Shown here one piece after another: positions 16,067 to 25,714 of a stretch of 51,135 nucleotides of DNA. A program made the position numbers and the translations under genes. The stretch is from Nitrospiraceae bacterium (GTDB lineage: Bacteria; Nitrospirota; Thermodesulfovibrionia; Thermodesulfovibrionales; Dissulfurispiraceae). The notes beneath the pieces were generated by a model that did no database searches, was not told the DNA's origin, and was given only the letters and a program-made list of their open reading frames with translations. The stretch spans positions 1 to 51,135 of the forward strand of contig JAAYUK010000143.1 of the NCBI GenBank assembly GCA_012517735.1, written 5' to 3'. Numbering within the stretch: position 1 is the first letter of the stretch; each line of letters begins with the position of its first letter.

Positions 16067-17632
16067 TTATTTTGCGTAGTCGACAAAGCGTGACTCACGG
16101 ATGACCGTTACCTTGATCTGCCCGGGATAGGTAAGCTCCTGCTCGATCTTCTTGCTCAGTTCGCGGGCGATCATCGAGGACATGTCGTCATTCACCATTT
16201 CGGGTTTTACCAGAATACGCACTTCGCGTCCAGCCTGAATGGCATAACACTTCTCGACGCCGTTGAATGCAAGGGCCAGTTCCTCGAGCTTGCCGAGGCG
16301 TTTCAGGTAGTTCTCGATGCTTTCCTTCCGGACACCCGGACGAGCGGCGGAAAGCGCATCCGCAGCCGCGACGAGTGCGGACTCCACACAGTTGACATCG
16401 ACCTCGCCGTGGTGCGAGACAATGGCGTTGATCACATAATCGTTCTCGCCATGTTTTTTTGCGAGATTCCCGCCGATTTCCTGATGAGAACCTTCGACCT
16501 CGTGGTCGATTGCCTTGCCGATATCATGTAGCAGACCGGCGCGGCGGGCAAGCTTCTCGTCAACGCCGAGCTCGGCAGCCATCATGCCCGCAAGATAGGC
16601 CACTTCTTTTGAATGCTGGAGAATGTTCTGCCCATACGAGGTCCGATACCGGAGGCGGCCGACGGTTCTGACCAGTTCCGGGTGCAATCCTGAAATCCCG
16701 AGGTCAAAGACCGCTTTTTCACCTTCTTCGCGAATCGTTGCATCGACCTCTTTTTTGACCTTTTCGACAATCTCCTCGATACGAGCCGGGTGAATCCGTC
16801 CGTCATGGACCAGGCGTTCCAGCGAAAGACGCGCAATTTCGCGGCGAACCGGATCGAAGCCGGAGAGGGTAACCACCTCGGGGGTGTCGTCAACGAGCAG
16901 ATCAACCCCGGTGGCTGCTTCGAAAGCCCTGATATTGCGGCCCTCACGTCCGATAATGCGGCCCTTCATTTCATCACTCGGCAGGCTGACTGCAGAAACC
17001 GTTGCATCGGCGACAAAATCGCTTGAATACCGCTGAATTGCAAAACTGATAATCTCTTTTGCTTTTTTTTCAGCAACTTCTCTTGCTTCGTCTTCGATCT
17101 TCTTGGCGAGTTTCGCGACTTCGAATTTCGATTCTTCTTCCACCCGCCTGAAAATCTCCTGTTTTGCCTCATCGGAGCGCAGGTTGGCCACGCGTTCAAG
17201 GGCCAACGTCTGCTCCTTGATCAGATTGGCATACTGCGTTTCCTTGTCGATCAGCCCCCGCTCCCGCGCGGTCAGTTCACGTTCCTTGCGGTTGAACTCA
17301 GCATCTCTTCGCTCTGCCTGATCAATCTTCTTTTCGAGCTGCTCCTCTTTCTGTCTGAGCCGGTTTTCGAGACGGCTGATTTCGCGGCTGCGCTCCTTGA
17401 GTTCTTTTTCGGCTTCAACTTTGAGCTGATACGCAAGGTCCTTTGCAGAAACCTCTGCCTCTTTTTTGAGAGTTTCTGCTTCCTTGCGGGCTTCCTCAAG
17501 GATCGTGGCGCGCAAATTCTGCACATCTTCTCGTTGCGATTTCAGGGTGTTCCGGTAGAACAGGAAGAAGATCAGCCCGGTCGCGATGCCGACGGCAATC
17601 GCGATCACGACATACACCAGATGGTCGTTCAT
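16067..17632 (-). CDS. rny: Ribonuclease Y
   Basis: Membrane-anchored endoribonuclease that initiates mRNA decay. Order of domains: an N-terminal membrane helix (about 5-25, [20 protein letters not shown]), a long charged coiled coil (to about 205), a KH RNA-binding domain ([15 protein letters not shown]) and an HD domain ([17 protein letters not shown]). At 521 residues it matches the usual length of about 520. The start is set at ATG 17632 because GGGAGGA lies seven bases upstream and the anchor follows at once; the open frame continues 33 bp further without a site. RhlB is also encoded in this window and could cooperate in decay, which is inference. Confidence 0.95.
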   Translation of the reverse strand: MNDHLVYVVIAIAVGIATGLIFFLFYRNTLKSQREDVQNLRATILEEARKEAETLKKEAEVSAKDLAYQLKVEAEKELKERSREISRLENRLRQKEEQLEKKIDQAERRDAEFNRKERELTARERGLIDKETQYANLIKEQTLALERVANLRSDEAKQEIFRRVEEESKFEVAKLAKKIEDEAREVAEKKAKEIISFAIQRYSSDFVADATVSAVSLPSDEMKGRIIGREGRNIRAFEAATGVDLLVDDTPEVVTLSGFDPVRREIARLSLERLVHDGRIHPARIEEIVEKVKKEVDATIREEGEKAVFDLGISGLHPELVRTVGRLRYRTSYGQNILQHSKEVAYLAGMMAAELGVDEKLARRAGLLHDIGKAIDHEVEGSHQEIGGNLAKKHGENDYVINAIVSHHGEVDVNCVESALVAAADALSAARPGVRKESIENYLKRLGKLEELALAFNGVEKCYAIQAGREVRILVKPEMVNDDMSSMIARELSKKIEQELTYPGQIKVTVIRESRFVDYAK

Positions 17633-17915
17633 GGTAATCCTCCCGTCAGTCAGTGCTGCCTGCATGGAAAAAACTGTTCATGGTGCTGCATGCAGACGCG
17701 CGGCTGAAGGTGGATAGGCTCTTTGGGGAAAGTCTTTGAATTTATGGGAGTTTGAAAAGGAGTACCCGGTGCTGCCCCGGCGGGGCAACGCTGCTGTTCA
17801 ATCGTCTATGGGTAACGTGCAAACGGCATGATGCTGCACAGATCTGTCGCACGGTTGGAGGCTCCTTTATGCTTTCCATCATTCCCTGAATCTATCCACA
17901 CAATCGCCGTACAGC
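17633..17915. other. Leader region between 6S RNA and rny
   Basis: No coding sequence is recognisable. A small GC hairpin (TGCCCC 17773-17778 with GGGGCA 17782-17787) is the only clear structure. It may be the rny 5' UTR, or rny may be read through from the 6S promoter. Confidence 0.4.
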
Positions 17916-17959
17916 AATTGCCGCCGCCGAACACCTATTCGTCTTCGACGCCGGCAATT
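17916..17959 (-). terminator. Long hairpin downstream of the 6S RNA
   Basis: Two 16-base arms (17916-17931 and 17944-17959) pair with two mismatches around a 12-base loop, just 3' of the predicted 6S RNA. No T tract follows, so it could be a processing structure or a weak terminator. Confidence 0.45.
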
Positions 17960-17977
17960 TCTGTCGTGGAAGAATGT

Positions 17978-18172
17978 GTACCCACCCTGCCGTGTGGTAA
18001 AAATTAGATCCCGTATTATCTACAGGTGGGTGCCCCGAAGACCGCTTAGGCTTTCTCCGTACGGAGACCTGCACACCGCCAGTCTTATACCCGGCTCCCA
18101 AACTATCTAATTTGCCGGATCAACACTTTTACCGAATCACGAACAGGGCAGGTATATCCGGCTGCATTACTC
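17978..18172 (-). ncRNA. ssrS: 6S RNA (ssrS)
   Basis: Small RNA that mimics an open promoter and binds sigma70 RNA polymerase. Minus-strand landmarks resemble known 6S RNAs: GGGAGCCGGG (near 18090-18099), AAGCCTAAG (18045-18053; AAGCCTTAA in E. coli) and CACCCACCTG (18023-18032), in the same order as in E. coli. The ends pair: ACCTGCCCTG (18144-18153) with CAGGGTGGGT (17980-17989), ten pairs with two wobbles, enclosing about 174 nt, the right size. An inner alternative stem AAATTAGAT/ATCTAATTT (18105-18113 with 18001-18009) also exists. A promoter lies directly upstream. 6S genes next to rny are, from memory, common in related groups. Exact ends are estimated. Confidence 0.75.
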
Positions 18173-18178
18173 ACTAAT

Positions 18179-18208
18179 TTTATACCAGAAAGACCCTGGT
18201 TTCAGCAA
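18179..18208 (-). promoter_or_regulatory. Promoter of the 6S RNA
   Basis: On the minus strand TTGCTG (18203-18208), 18 bp, TATAAA (18179-18184), with TGG directly before the -10 box as an extended element. Transcription would start near 18172. Confidence 0.55.
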
Positions 18209-18227
18209 CAGAAAAATAGCGTAGAGT

Positions 18228-19610
18228 CTACCGTAAGGCAACAGAAGGGACTACCCCGATCACGCAGACTGCCAGTACTGCTATCAGCAATGCTGCCAGT
18301 ACCGTCGGAAAGCCCTCGACCCGGACCCGCACGGCGCCGGGCTTCATGTACATGTTCATCACCACATGGAGGTAGAAGAACGCGGAGATCGCGCTGAAAA
18401 TGATGGCAATGAGCACCAGCCAGGTGTATCCTGCATGAACCGCGGCCATAAAGACATTGAATTTGCCGATGAATCCCGCTGTCGGGGGGATGCCGGTCAG
18501 CGAGAACATGAAGATCAGCATGACCGCCGCGAGCAGCGGGTGATTTTTCGCCAGGCCGTTATAGTCGTCGAGGTCGTTCCGGCAGTCCATGGTGATGACC
18601 ACGCAGAATGCGCCGATATTCATGAATGCATAAATGAGCAGATAATTCATCATCGCGGTGAGTCCCTCGGTCGTACCGGCAACAATACCGAGGAGTGCGT
18701 AGCCGGCATGGGAAATCGCCGAGTAGGCGAGCATGCGTTTGATATTCTTCTGCACCAGGGCGACGATATTTCCGACGGCCATCGAAAGGATCGACAGGAT
18801 GATGAAAAACGTAGTCCAGTCAGGCTGCAGAGCCCCGAGTCCCTCATAGAAGACCCGTCCGATAGCGGCGAATCCGGCAGCCTTCGGGCCGACTGACATG
18901 AAGAGGGTCACCGAAGTCGGTGCGCCTTCATACACGTCAGGGACCCACATGTGGAAAGGCACGGCACCGATCTTGAAAGCGAAACCGGCTATAATCAGCA
19001 CCAGACTCAGCAAAAGTGCCGGGTTTGGTCCGGTAGTTGCAATATGAGCGCCAATCTGGCGGATATCGGTCGAGGTTGTCAGTCCATACAGCAAGGCGAA
19101 GCCGTAAAGCAAAATCGCCGACGAGAAGGCACCGAGCATGAAGTATTTAATCGCTGCTTCATTGGACCACCAGTCGTGCCGCTTCATTGCGGTCAGGATA
19201 AACGTGCTGAGTGCCATGAGTTCGAGGCCTACATAAAGCGTGATCAGGTCGCGCGACGATGCCATGATCATGGCGCCGCAGGTTGCAAACATGAGTACGC
19301 TGTAATACTCCCCAAAGTCCTGGTGTTGCCGCTGGATGTACTGAAACGACGCCAGCGTCGTCATGATGAGATTTCCGAGAAAGATTATCTTGAACCAGTC
19401 GCTGTAGGCATCCGAGACGAAGGTTCCGCCGAAGGTTTCTCCGTGGGTGTACGGGAGCAGGTACAGCAGAAACAGCGCGACGGCTATGCCGATGCCGCCG
19501 ATCGGCCCTTTTCTTACGGCCACCAGTTCCACGAGGAGCACCAGCGATGCCACTGCGGCCAAGATGATTTCCGGCAGAACCGGTGTCAGATCCGGAAAGG
19601 GGATGTTCAT
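18228..19610 (-). CDS. nuoN: NADH-quinone oxidoreductase subunit N
   Basis: Antiporter-like, proton-pumping membrane subunit of complex I, about 14 transmembrane helices, 460 residues. The conserved stretches include LELMALSTFIL, FKIGAVPFHMWVPDVYEGAPT and KRMLAYSAISHAGYALLG, which hold the pumping glutamate and lysines. It is the last gene of the operon and overlaps nuoM by four bases (ATGA). It lies at the distal arm together with NuoM and NuoL. Confidence 0.96.
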   Translation of the reverse strand: MNIPFPDLTPVLPEIILAAVASLVLLVELVAVRKGPIGGIGIAVALFLLYLLPYTHGETFGGTFVSDAYSDWFKIIFLGNLIMTTLASFQYIQRQHQDFGEYYSVLMFATCGAMIMASSRDLITLYVGLELMALSTFILTAMKRHDWWSNEAAIKYFMLGAFSSAILLYGFALLYGLTTSTDIRQIGAHIATTGPNPALLLSLVLIIAGFAFKIGAVPFHMWVPDVYEGAPTSVTLFMSVGPKAAGFAAIGRVFYEGLGALQPDWTTFFIILSILSMAVGNIVALVQKNIKRMLAYSAISHAGYALLGIVAGTTEGLTAMMNYLLIYAFMNIGAFCVVITMDCRNDLDDYNGLAKNHPLLAAVMLIFMFSLTGIPPTAGFIGKFNVFMAAVHAGYTWLVLIAIIFSAISAFFYLHVVMNMYMKPGAVRVRVEGFPTVLAALLIAVLAVCVIGVVPSVALR

Positions 19611-21244
19611 TTCAGTACCTCCAAGGCAGTCTGGGAAACCGGAGGTTGTCCTGCCGAAGCGATCCGCTCGAGCAACTGCTGTACCGAAGCGTCCATCATG
19701 CCGAGGAACGGGTTCGGATAACAGCCGATCCAGAACACGAGAATCAGGAGCGGGATGAGGGTCAGCACTTCACGCACATTCAGGTCGCTGCCATGGCCGA
19801 CCAGTCCCGGATTGGCATCGACGAAGAAAACCTTCTGATAGAGCCAGAGCATGTAAGCAGCACCGATGATGATGCCGGTTGCGCCGAGTGCGCCGGCGAG
19901 CACCGACGCCTTGAATCCACCCACCAGAATCAGGAATTCTCCGACAAATCCGTTGGTGCCCGGCAGTCCGATCGACGCCAGCGTGAATACCATGAAAAAC
20001 GTTGCAAAGACCGGAAAGAGCGTGGCTGCGCCGCCGTAATCGGCGATCCGGCGGGTATGGGTTCTCTCATAAATCATGCCGATGCACAGGAAGAGCGCAC
20101 CGGTTACGATGCCATGATTGACCATCTGGAGAATGCCGCCCTGTACCCCCTGCGTATTGAGCGCAAAAATACCGAGCGTGACAAACCCCATGTGACTGAC
20201 CGAGCTGTACGCGATGAGGCGTTTCAGGTCGGTCTGCGCAAGGCAGATCACCGCACCGTAAATAATGGCGATGACCGACAGGGCCAGCATGAACGGCGCG
20301 AGTATTTTCGTCGCTTCCGGGAACAGCGGCATGTTGAGCCTCAGGAAACCGTAAGCCCCCATCTTGATCAGGATGCCGGCCAGAATGACGCTGCCTGCGG
20401 TCGGTGCTTCCGTGTGGGCATCAGGCAGCCAGGTATGTACCGGAAACATCGGAACCTTCACTGCAAAGGCTGCGAAAAACGCCCAGAACAGCCATATCTG
20501 CATGGTCAGCGGATAATTGGTTTTCATCATCACCAGAATGTCAAAGGAGCGTCCTGTTGCAAAGAAGAGTACGAGAATGCCGACCAGCATGAGGAGGCTC
20601 CCGACCAGTGTGAACAGGAAGAACTTGATTGCTGCATAAATACGGTTCGGCCCGCCCCAGACGCCGATCAAAATGTACATCGGGATGAGCATTGCCTCCC
20701 AGAAAATATAGAAGAGGAAGAGATCGAGGCTGCAGAACACGCCGATCATCGAGCCTTCAATCAGGAGCAGCGCAGCATAGAATTCCTTCACCTTGTCGGT
20801 GATGGCGGTCCACGAAACCATTACGCAGAGAATGGTCAGCAGCGTGGAAAGCAGCACAAAGAGCACGCTGATGCCGTCAATACCGAGATAGTACTGGATA
20901 CGCCACGCATGAATCCAGTCCGTGCGCTCAATGAACTGCATGGCCGCCGTTGAACGGTCAAAATGCGTAAAGAGCGGGAGGCTCAGAATGAAGGTTGCCG
21001 TGCTGACGCACAGCGCCGACCAGCGCATCAATCCGGTTTTGCACTTCGGCAGGAGCATGATGGCGACGGCCCCGAAAATCGGAAGGAAAATCAACGTCGA
21101 AAGCATCGGGTACGAGATCAGTCCCGCGTATTGGTGCCCGATGAACATGGCGACAGCGCCGACCGGAAGCGCGAGGAGGGCGGCCAAAATCGGATAACTC
21201 AGATCGTTTTGCGGTTCAACTGTTGCGTGTTCATGTCCGGACAT
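19607..21244 (-). CDS. nuoM: NADH-quinone oxidoreductase subunit M
   Basis: Antiporter-like membrane subunit of complex I, 545 residues. Landmarks are YLGIDGISVLFVLLSTLLT, FWEAMLIPMYILIGVWGG, KVPMFPVHTWLPDAHTEAPTAGSVILAG and RLIAYSSVSHMGFVTLGIF. The start is ATG 21244 with AAAGGAGG eight bases upstream; an open frame 39 bp longer has no good site. A short His- and Glu-containing N-terminal segment precedes the first helix and is slightly longer than usual. Confidence 0.96.
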   Translation of the reverse strand: MSGHEHATVEPQNDLSYPILAALLALPVGAVAMFIGHQYAGLISYPMLSTLIFLPIFGAVAIMLLPKCKTGLMRWSALCVSTATFILSLPLFTHFDRSTAAMQFIERTDWIHAWRIQYYLGIDGISVLFVLLSTLLTILCVMVSWTAITDKVKEFYAALLLIEGSMIGVFCSLDLFLFYIFWEAMLIPMYILIGVWGGPNRIYAAIKFFLFTLVGSLLMLVGILVLFFATGRSFDILVMMKTNYPLTMQIWLFWAFFAAFAVKVPMFPVHTWLPDAHTEAPTAGSVILAGILIKMGAYGFLRLNMPLFPEATKILAPFMLALSVIAIIYGAVICLAQTDLKRLIAYSSVSHMGFVTLGIFALNTQGVQGGILQMVNHGIVTGALFLCIGMIYERTHTRRIADYGGAATLFPVFATFFMVFTLASIGLPGTNGFVGEFLILVGGFKASVLAGALGATGIIIGAAYMLWLYQKVFFVDANPGLVGHGSDLNVREVLTLIPLLILVFWIGCYPNPFLGMMDASVQQLLERIASAGQPPVSQTALEVLK

Positions 21245-21260
21245 GCCTGCGCCTCCTTTC

Positions 21261-23192
21261 CTAGTGTGTTTTTGTACCGGCAATAAATGCGATCGATATC
21301 AGCACGAAAAGACCGAAGATCAGGACGATCCCATAATGCTGCAGATAGCCGGTCTGGAGTTTTCGCAGCTTCATTCCGAACGACTGAATGAGACTGGGAA
21401 CGCCGTTCACAATGCCTTCAATGATTTTGGCATCGGTAAAGCCGACCAGTATGGTTGATGCAACCCATTTGGTCGGACGCACAATGATCGCATCATACAA
21501 CTCATCGACAAAATATTTGTTCCAGAGGACGGTATGAATCTGCTTATACCGTTCGGTCAGTCGTTTCGGCATGTCGGGAGACATGACATAGAAATATGAA
21601 GCGGTTCCGATGCCGAGCGCTGCGGCAAGGATCGAAATGCCCATCACCATGTATTCCTCTGCATGCGTTCCGTGAACGTGGGGATGGCCGAGAACCGGCT
21701 CAAAGAAGTGAGCTATCCAGTTTCCGCCGCCGAGCGCCTGCGGGATGCCGATCCACCCGGCGCCAACGGCTCCGACGGCGAGAATGGCGAGCGGTACGGT
21801 CATGACCGACGGGGATTCATGGAGATGGTGCTCCTGTTCGTGCGTGCCACGGAATGAGCCGTGGAAGGCAAGGAAGATGATCCGGAAGCTGTAGAATGCG
21901 GTCAGACCGGCGACAATCGTGGCTACGACCCAGACAATCTTGCCGATCATCCCTCCGTTATATGCCATCCAGAGGATTTCGTCTTTGCTGAAGAATCCGG
22001 CAAGCCCGGGTATACCGGCAATGCTGAGCGATGCGAGCAGGAAGGTCCAGTAGGTTACGGGCATATGCTTTTTCAGGCCGCCCATCTTCTGGATATCGAG
22101 TTCGCCAGCCATGGCATGCATGACGCTGCCGGCGCCGAGGAAGAGCAATGCCTTGAAGAATGCGTGCGTGTACAGATGGAAAATACCTGCGCCGAAAGCG
22201 CCGACCCCGCATGCGAGAAACATGTAGCCGAGCTGGCTGCAGGTAGAGTAGGCGATAATGCGTTTGATGTCGTTCTGTACCAGTGCAATCGTCGCTGCAA
22301 ACAGGCTGGTTGCAGCGCCGGTGATTGCGACAACTGCCATGGCCGTGGGCGAAAGGCTGAAAAGCGGATTGAACCGGGCCACCAGAAAAACGCCGGCGGT
22401 AACCATGGTTGCTGCATGAATGAGGGCGCTGACCGGGGTCGGGCCTTCCATTGCATCGGGCAGCCAGACATGGAGCGGCAGCTGCGCCGATTTGCCAACC
22501 GCGCCACAGAAGAGCAGCAGCGCGATCAGGGTGATCAGATCAACCTCATAGCCGAAGAGCGGGAAGGTCTTGCCCTGAAGGGACCCTACCGAAGCAAAGA
22601 TGTCGCTGTACTGGATGCTGCCGACCACGAGAAACACCAGAATAACCCCGAGCCCGAATCCGAAGTCGCCGAATCGGTTAACGATAAATGCCTTTTTCCC
22701 TGCATCCGCGGCGCTCTGCTTCTGATACCAGTATCCGATCAGGAAGTAGGAGCAGAGACCGACCGCTTCCCAGCCGAAATAGAGCTGAAGCAGGTTGTTG
22801 CCGGTGACCAGCATCAGCATCGAAAAGGTAAAGAGACTGAGATACGAAAAGAAGCGGTAATAACCGGGATCGCCATGCATGTAGCCAATTGAATAAATAT
22901 GCACGAGCAGGCTGACGGTGGTAACGACGATGAGCATGACCGCAGTGAGCGGATCGATCAGGAATCCGACCGAAACGCGGAACCCGCCGGAGCTGATCCA
23001 GCTGTACAGATCGGAGTTCATCGTTGCGCCGCCCGCAACCTGAATGAATACTGCTACGGAAAGCACGAAAGATGCAAAGACGCCCGCTATTGCGACAATA
23101 TGGGCGCGGTCTTTCAGGAGAAAACGCCCGAAGAGAATGTTGATCAGGAACGCCGCGAGCGGCAGAAACGGTATGAGCATTGCGTATTTCAT
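21261..23192 (-). CDS. nuoL: NADH-quinone oxidoreductase subunit L
   Basis: The most distal proton-pumping subunit of complex I, 643 residues. It has the antiporter core (FFSYLSLFTFSMLMLV, KSAQLPLHVWLPDAMEGPTPVSALIHAATMV split by normal loops, KRIIAYSTCSQLGYMFLACG) and the C-terminal extension that in known structures forms the lateral helix along the membrane arm. It follows nuoK with a two-base gap. Its ribosome site lies inside the nuoK end and is weak, so translational coupling is likely. Confidence 0.96.
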   Translation of the reverse strand: MKYAMLIPFLPLAAFLINILFGRFLLKDRAHIVAIAGVFASFVLSVAVFIQVAGGATMNSDLYSWISSGGFRVSVGFLIDPLTAVMLIVVTTVSLLVHIYSIGYMHGDPGYYRFFSYLSLFTFSMLMLVTGNNLLQLYFGWEAVGLCSYFLIGYWYQKQSAADAGKKAFIVNRFGDFGFGLGVILVFLVVGSIQYSDIFASVGSLQGKTFPLFGYEVDLITLIALLLFCGAVGKSAQLPLHVWLPDAMEGPTPVSALIHAATMVTAGVFLVARFNPLFSLSPTAMAVVAITGAATSLFAATIALVQNDIKRIIAYSTCSQLGYMFLACGVGAFGAGIFHLYTHAFFKALLFLGAGSVMHAMAGELDIQKMGGLKKHMPVTYWTFLLASLSIAGIPGLAGFFSKDEILWMAYNGGMIGKIVWVVATIVAGLTAFYSFRIIFLAFHGSFRGTHEQEHHLHESPSVMTVPLAILAVGAVGAGWIGIPQALGGGNWIAHFFEPVLGHPHVHGTHAEEYMVMGISILAAALGIGTASYFYVMSPDMPKRLTERYKQIHTVLWNKYFVDELYDAIIVRPTKWVASTILVGFTDAKIIEGIVNGVPSLIQSFGMKLRKLQTGYLQHYGIVLIFGLFVLISIAFIAGTKTH

Positions 23193-23194
23193 GG

Positions 23195-23500
23195 TTATCC
23201 GTTCATTTCCTTTATTTCATCCGCCTGGATCGTTGCCTTGTTGCGGAAGAGGGTTACAATGATGGCCAGCCCGATTGCAGCTTCGGCCGCCGCCACGGTC
23301 ATGATGAAAATCGTGAATATCTGCCCCCGGAGATCGTTCAGGTAATGGCTGAAGGTCACCATGGTGATATTGACGGCATTCAGCATGAGCTCGATACTCA
23401 ACAGCATGACGAACATGTTGCGGCGGACCAGAAAGCCGAACATGCCGACCGCAAAGATTACTCCTCCCAGTCCCAGATACCATTCCATTGGAATCGGCAT
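23195..23500 (-). CDS. nuoK: NADH-quinone oxidoreductase subunit K
   Basis: Three-helix membrane subunit of complex I, 101 residues, the usual size. It contains the conserved glutamates in LLSIELMLNAVNI and AAAEAAIGLAIIV. The start is ATG 23500 (GGAAGG upstream); the frame extends 36 bp further, into nuoJ, without family-like sequence. Confidence 0.95.
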   Translation of the reverse strand: MPIPMEWYLGLGGVIFAVGMFGFLVRRNMFVMLLSIELMLNAVNITMVTFSHYLNDLRGQIFTIFIMTVAAAEAAIGLAIIVTLFRNKATIQADEIKEMNG

Positions 23501-23504
23501 AACG

Positions 23505-24011
23505 TCAGTCCTTCCGTTTCGCGAGCACCATCGCACCGACGACGGCGATCAGCAGAATGAGCGATGCAACTTCAAAGGGAAACAGATACTCCGTAAAGAG
23601 CAGTTTCCCGAGCGCCCGGGTATTCGTTTCGGCCTTGATTGCTTCAATCGTATAGGGCCCTGACGGACCCTTTGCAAAATTACTGACACCGAAAAAGAAC
23701 ATCAGGACGACACCGATGCTGAGCGCTGCGGCAATCGGCCACTCCCCGATGACGAGTTCGCCTGCCAGCTCTTCCTTCATGCTCATCATCATGATAACGA
23801 AGATGAAGAGCACGAGAACCGCACCGGCATAGAGAATGAGTTCAACCGCCGCCAGAAACTCAGCGTTCAGAAAAAGAAAGAGTGCTGCGGAGTGGATGCT
23901 GAAAACGAGCATCCAGAGGACGCAGTGCACCGGATTCTTGCGCGATATGACCAGAAACGCAAAAATCGGCATCGTGATCGCAAAATACCAGAAAAATGCC
24001 TGGAGTATCAT
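23505..24011 (-). CDS. nuoJ: NADH-quinone oxidoreductase subunit J
   Basis: Five-helix membrane subunit of complex I, 168 residues, with the conserved ELILYAGAVLVLFIFVIMM segment whose third helix takes part in coupling. ATG 24011 overlaps the nuoI stop by four bases. Confidence 0.95.
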   Translation of the reverse strand: MILQAFFWYFAITMPIFAFLVISRKNPVHCVLWMLVFSIHSAALFLFLNAEFLAAVELILYAGAVLVLFIFVIMMMSMKEELAGELVIGEWPIAAALSIGVVLMFFFGVSNFAKGPSGPYTIEAIKAETNTRALGKLLFTEYLFPFEVASLILLIAVVGAMVLAKRKD

Positions 24012-24622
24012 GGTTGTGCGGTCTCCTTCGGCATAGCAGCCACCGGTGCGGGTTCAGCGGGCTTCAGCACCGGCCGGGTCGGAACGGGCCCTTGTTCCCG
24101 CTTTGATTTCGGCATCTTTGCCGAGTCAACGCCGTCGGGCCGCCAGAACTTGTTGAAATAGGTCTCGCTCTGCTGTTTTGCGGCAAACTCGTCCCAGTTT
24201 TTCAGGAGTTTTTCCTTGTCGAAATACAACGCAGCCTTGTCGGTCGACGAGTACTCGTATTCCTCGGTCAGCACGAGCGCGCAGACCGGGCAGACTTCAA
24301 CGCAATAGCCGCAGTAAATGCAGCGAAGGGCCTCGATGTCATATTTGACGACTACCAGTTTGTTTTCGATCTTCTCCTTGGCTATGGTAATGCACTGTGC
24401 CGGGCAGATATTCGCGCATTTCATACAGCCGATACACTTTTCCTTGCCGCTGACCGCATCCCTGACAAAGGCGTGACGCCCCCGGAATCCCTCATACACA
24501 CGCCGTCTTTCTTCGGGATACTGAATGGTGACCGGTTTGGTAAACATCATCTTGAGAGTCAATGCCATGCCCTTGATGATTTCAACCAGAAACGCGCGCT
24601 TGATAATATCCCTGACCGTCAC
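24008..24622 (-). CDS. nuoI: NADH-quinone oxidoreductase subunit I (2x[4Fe-4S])
   Basis: Ferredoxin-like subunit that carries clusters N6a and N6b between the peripheral arm and NuoB. Both motifs are intact: CIGCMKCANICP and CIYCGYCVEVCP. At 204 residues it is longer than typical NuoI because of a Pro/Lys/Ala-rich tail of about 40 residues after FWRPDG. Overlaps nuoJ and lies nine bases from nuoH. Confidence 0.96.
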   Translation of the reverse strand: MTVRDIIKRAFLVEIIKGMALTLKMMFTKPVTIQYPEERRRVYEGFRGRHAFVRDAVSGKEKCIGCMKCANICPAQCITIAKEKIENKLVVVKYDIEALRCIYCGYCVEVCPVCALVLTEEYEYSSTDKAALYFDKEKLLKNWDEFAAKQQSETYFNKFWRPDGVDSAKMPKSKREQGPVPTRPVLKPAEPAPVAAMPKETAQP

Positions 24623-24631
24623 CCTATGCTC

Positions 24632-25714
24632 CTAGAAGAAGTATTTCACCAATGCGGTTATCACGATATTCACCAAAGCCAGCGGAATGAGCACGGTCCA
24701 GCCGATGCGCATGAGCTGGTCATACCGGTATCGCGGAAGCGTTGCCCGGATCCAGTAATACAGGAACAAATGCGAGTATACTTTGCAGAGAAAGACGACT
24801 GCCTCGACGAATGTTTTGACTGATTGCGGCAGGTCGTTCAACGCCGGAACCACTTTGTACAACACCGGCGGAAGCCCCCAGCCGCCCCAGAAGCAGAGTA
24901 CGGCAACGCAGGACATCACGATCATGGCGATGTATTCGCCGAGGAAGAAGAGCGCAAAGCGCATGCCGCTGTATTCCACAAAGTATCCTGCGACCAGTTC
25001 GCTTTCCGCTTCGGGGAGGTCGAACGGCGCGCGGTTCGTTTCGGCGAGCGCGGAGACCATGAAAACGAAGTATCCGAGGAACTGGGGAATGAGATACATC
25101 CCGTGCCAGCTTGTCTGCTGGGCCTTTACGATGTCGATGAAATTCAGCGATCCGGCAAGCATCATCACGCCGACGAGGCTGAGCCCCATTGCCACTTCAT
25201 AACTGATGAGCTGGGCCGAAGAGCGGAGACTGCCGAGGAATGCGTATTTCGAGTCCGACGCCCAGCCGGCCATAATGATACCGTATGTGCTTACGGCGGA
25301 AAGGGCGAGAATATAGAGAAGACCGATGTTGATATTCGCGATATAAAATGCCTCGAAGACCGGTACGACCGCCAGCGAACTGAGCGTTGCAAAAAGCACC
25401 AGCAGAGGAGCCACTTTGAAAACAATGCGGAATTTGGTCGATCCGACGCCCGGGCGGGGAATCACGTCTTCCTTGAAAAAGAGTTTTATGCCGTCGGCAA
25501 TGGGCTGGAGCAGTCCGAACGGCCCGACGCGGTTCGGCCCGATGCGGACCTGCATGTGGCCGATGATCTTCCGTTCGAACCAGGTGCAGTACGCAACATG
25601 CAACATGGCAGCCGCCACCATGACAAGAATCTTTCCGAGTATGATGGCGATCACCAGAACAATATTGTCCGGCGGCGAAAACGGCCACGTAAAGTTGTAG
25701 GGGGACGGGTTCAT
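24632..25714 (-). CDS. nuoH: NADH-quinone oxidoreductase subunit H
   Basis: Eight-helix membrane subunit that forms much of the quinone chamber, 360 residues. Landmarks are [32 protein letters not shown] (split by normal residues) and [21 protein letters not shown], both very conserved. It overlaps nuoD by four bases (ATGA). Confidence 0.96.
   Translation of the reverse strand: MNPSPYNFTWPFSPPDNIVLVIAIILGKILVMVAAAMLHVAYCTWFERKIIGHMQVRIGPNRVGPFGLLQPIADGIKLFFKEDVIPRPGVGSTKFRIVFKVAPLLVLFATLSSLAVVPVFEAFYIANINIGLLYILALSAVSTYGIIMAGWASDSKYAFLGSLRSSAQLISYEVAMGLSLVGVMMLAGSLNFIDIVKAQQTSWHGMYLIPQFLGYFVFMVSALAETNRAPFDLPEAESELVAGYFVEYSGMRFALFFLGEYIAMIVMSCVAVLCFWGGWGLPPVLYKVVPALNDLPQSVKTFVEAVVFLCKVYSHLFLYYWIRATLPRYRYDQLMRIGWTVLIPLALVNIVITALVKYFF

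Noticed and set aside
17978-18172. Signal recognition particle RNA (4.5S) as an alternative for the structured RNA
   Set aside because: The SRP core GGTCAGG with the GGAA tetraloop and AGCAGCC is absent; the 6S landmarks are present.
19583-20953. Long plus-strand open frame (over 450 codons) opposite nuoM
   Set aside because: It is rich in His, Glu and Gln in the manner of antisense frames of membrane genes, has no family resemblance and lies entirely opposite strongly conserved Nuo proteins.
21861-22892. Plus-strand open frame opposite nuoL
   Set aside because: Antisense shadow of the conserved antiporter core.
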